From: Apostichopus californicus
Taxonomy: Eukaryota; Echinodermata; Holothuroidea; Aspidochirotida; Stichopodidae
NCBI GenBank assembly: GCA_020650975.1
Contig: JAIPMN010141612.1
Coordinates: 1-44,321 of the forward strand
Reading direction: 5' to 3'
DNA: 44,321 nt
In this document: positions 43,356 through 44,321 of the stretch, one piece after another
Layout of the letters: each line of letters starts with the position of its first letter
How positions within the stretch are numbered: position 1 is the stretch's first letter
The notes under the pieces: generated by a model
What the model saw: the letters and a program-made list of their open reading frames with translations, nothing else
Databases searched by the model: none
Told to the model about the DNA's origin: nothing
Position numbers and translations under genes: made by a program

Positions 43356-44321
43356 AGTTGATTGTAGTCATGATCATTTACTTTTTTTTTTCTTTGCCAA
43401 CAGATTTTTATGGTAGCGGTAATTTGCATCCCCTGTTCTACAGTTTCTCCATTGCAGTTTCCATACATCTCTGCCTATATTTGAAAAGACAGATTGATTG
43501 ATCAGATTATTCCATTCTTTGTGACAATAATACCAGTTTTTCTAAAGAAGTGAATCCAACCTACTGTATGAGTATACATTCTTCTGCTAAGACTGCTATG
43601 CTTTATCACTCAGTCAACGCAATGCTGTAGATTTGCAGAGTCAGGAGTCAGCCATCCATGTAATTTGAATCAAAATTAGATTTACAGTAATGTGCCTTTA
43701 ACTTACACCCTAGCAATAAACAGGCGAGATGGTACAGTATAATATGTGATGCTGGATGCCATGTTGGAACTGTGTAAGTATTTGGAAGATTTTACCTGAC
43801 ATCTGTTATGTACAGGAATGTTTTCCTACCATTGTAAGGTTAATATTCCTACTGCACATGAGTTGGCCCTGCTTATTTGAGACTGTGTTGCTAAAATTGA
43901 GGCAATTTTTTTTTATTCAGGGAGGGGGCGGTGGGGTTGGTTGGTTATAAGGTCAATTCCGTGATAAGGTCAACATCATACCAAAAAATTTAAAATCATT
44001 GTACATTAAAATTGTATAAGTTTCCAATAAATAGAATACTTGTAGTTACTAAAAATATTTTTTTCACCCTCAAAAAATCATTTGTTTGATTATGGGGTCG
44101 GTAATAACAAATGGTTCCTGTAGTAACTAAATTATGGAAAATACAGTGAAATTTCATTTTGTGCAGATTTGTACAGAGTAATCATAGGTATCATCAGTTT
44201 TTTGGACTAATAATATTTGCTATAGCATAGTGCTCACTTAAAAGCTTCAATTTTTTTTCGACATCAAGGCATTAGACAACAGTGGTGAATTGAAAACACC
44301 CTCGATTTACTGTCACGCGAG
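43356..44321. other. Stretch without recognised genes
   Basis: Downstream of the acidic frame. Contains a G-rich run (GGAGGGGGCGGTGGGG, about 43921-43936) and AT-rich sequence to the window edge. No supported feature. Confidence 0.4.

Noticed and set aside
43216-43416. 66-codon plus-strand frame
   Set aside because: It overlaps the more convincing acidic frame ending at 43355 in another phase and has no features.
1-44321. CRISPR array, bacterial operon or phage-like defence system
   Set aside because: No regularly spaced identical repeats, no compact gene strings and no Shine-Dalgarno-led frames. All signals are eukaryotic.

Overview
This window looks like intron-rich, repeat-rich metazoan nuclear DNA, not prokaryotic or viral. 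The evidence is GT/AG-bounded exons with matched phases, long non-coding stretches, hAT-type elements with 8-bp target-site duplications (TSDs), TWA-flanked inverted-repeat elements, a solo LTR, a LINE 3' fragment and many microsatellites. The style (AT-rich, many TACAGTA and AGGCCTA words, CA-tailed diverged repeats) suggests a marine deuterostome, possibly an echinoderm. That is an impression from pattern, not a species call.

Layout. Positions 1-3400 hold minisatellites, an alternating two-unit satellite split by a hAT deletion derivative (2091-2624), and a hAT MITE. Positions 4660-5310 hold an LTR-like block and an orphan open frame. Positions 6840-10510 are a field of old repeats with a solo LTR (8696-9510) inserted into it and a LINE 3' fragment on the minus strand. 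Two tiny palindromic insertions with exact 8-bp TSDs lie at 11539-12186. A 3.2-kb element with perfect 41-bp terminal inverted repeats (TIRs) spans 15610-18835, and a perfect 71-nt palindrome lies just beyond it. A plus-strand gene ends at 19376-20844, with two spliced exons supported. A second plus-strand gene may end at 25433-25850. A 1.2-kb TIR element spans 26815-28051.

The best-supported gene is on the minus strand, 39889 down to 30082. It encodes an Ig-domain exon, a short Thr/Pro/Glu stalk exon and a transmembrane exon. All three are phase 1-1, so they join in frame into a type I membrane Ig-superfamily protein. Its upstream and cytoplasmic exons were not identified. A third copy of the hAT MITE sits in the intron between the stalk and transmembrane exons. 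Right of 40900 is a broken zinc-finger N-terminal part of a hAT-like transposase gene and a possible acidic C-terminal exon.

No multi-gene system such as a defence island, biosynthetic cluster or CRISPR array was seen. The most unusual features are the two TIR-only micro-palindromes with duplicated 8-bp targets, the perfect 71-nt palindrome, and the 3.2-kb TIR element with unrecognised open frames just inside each end.
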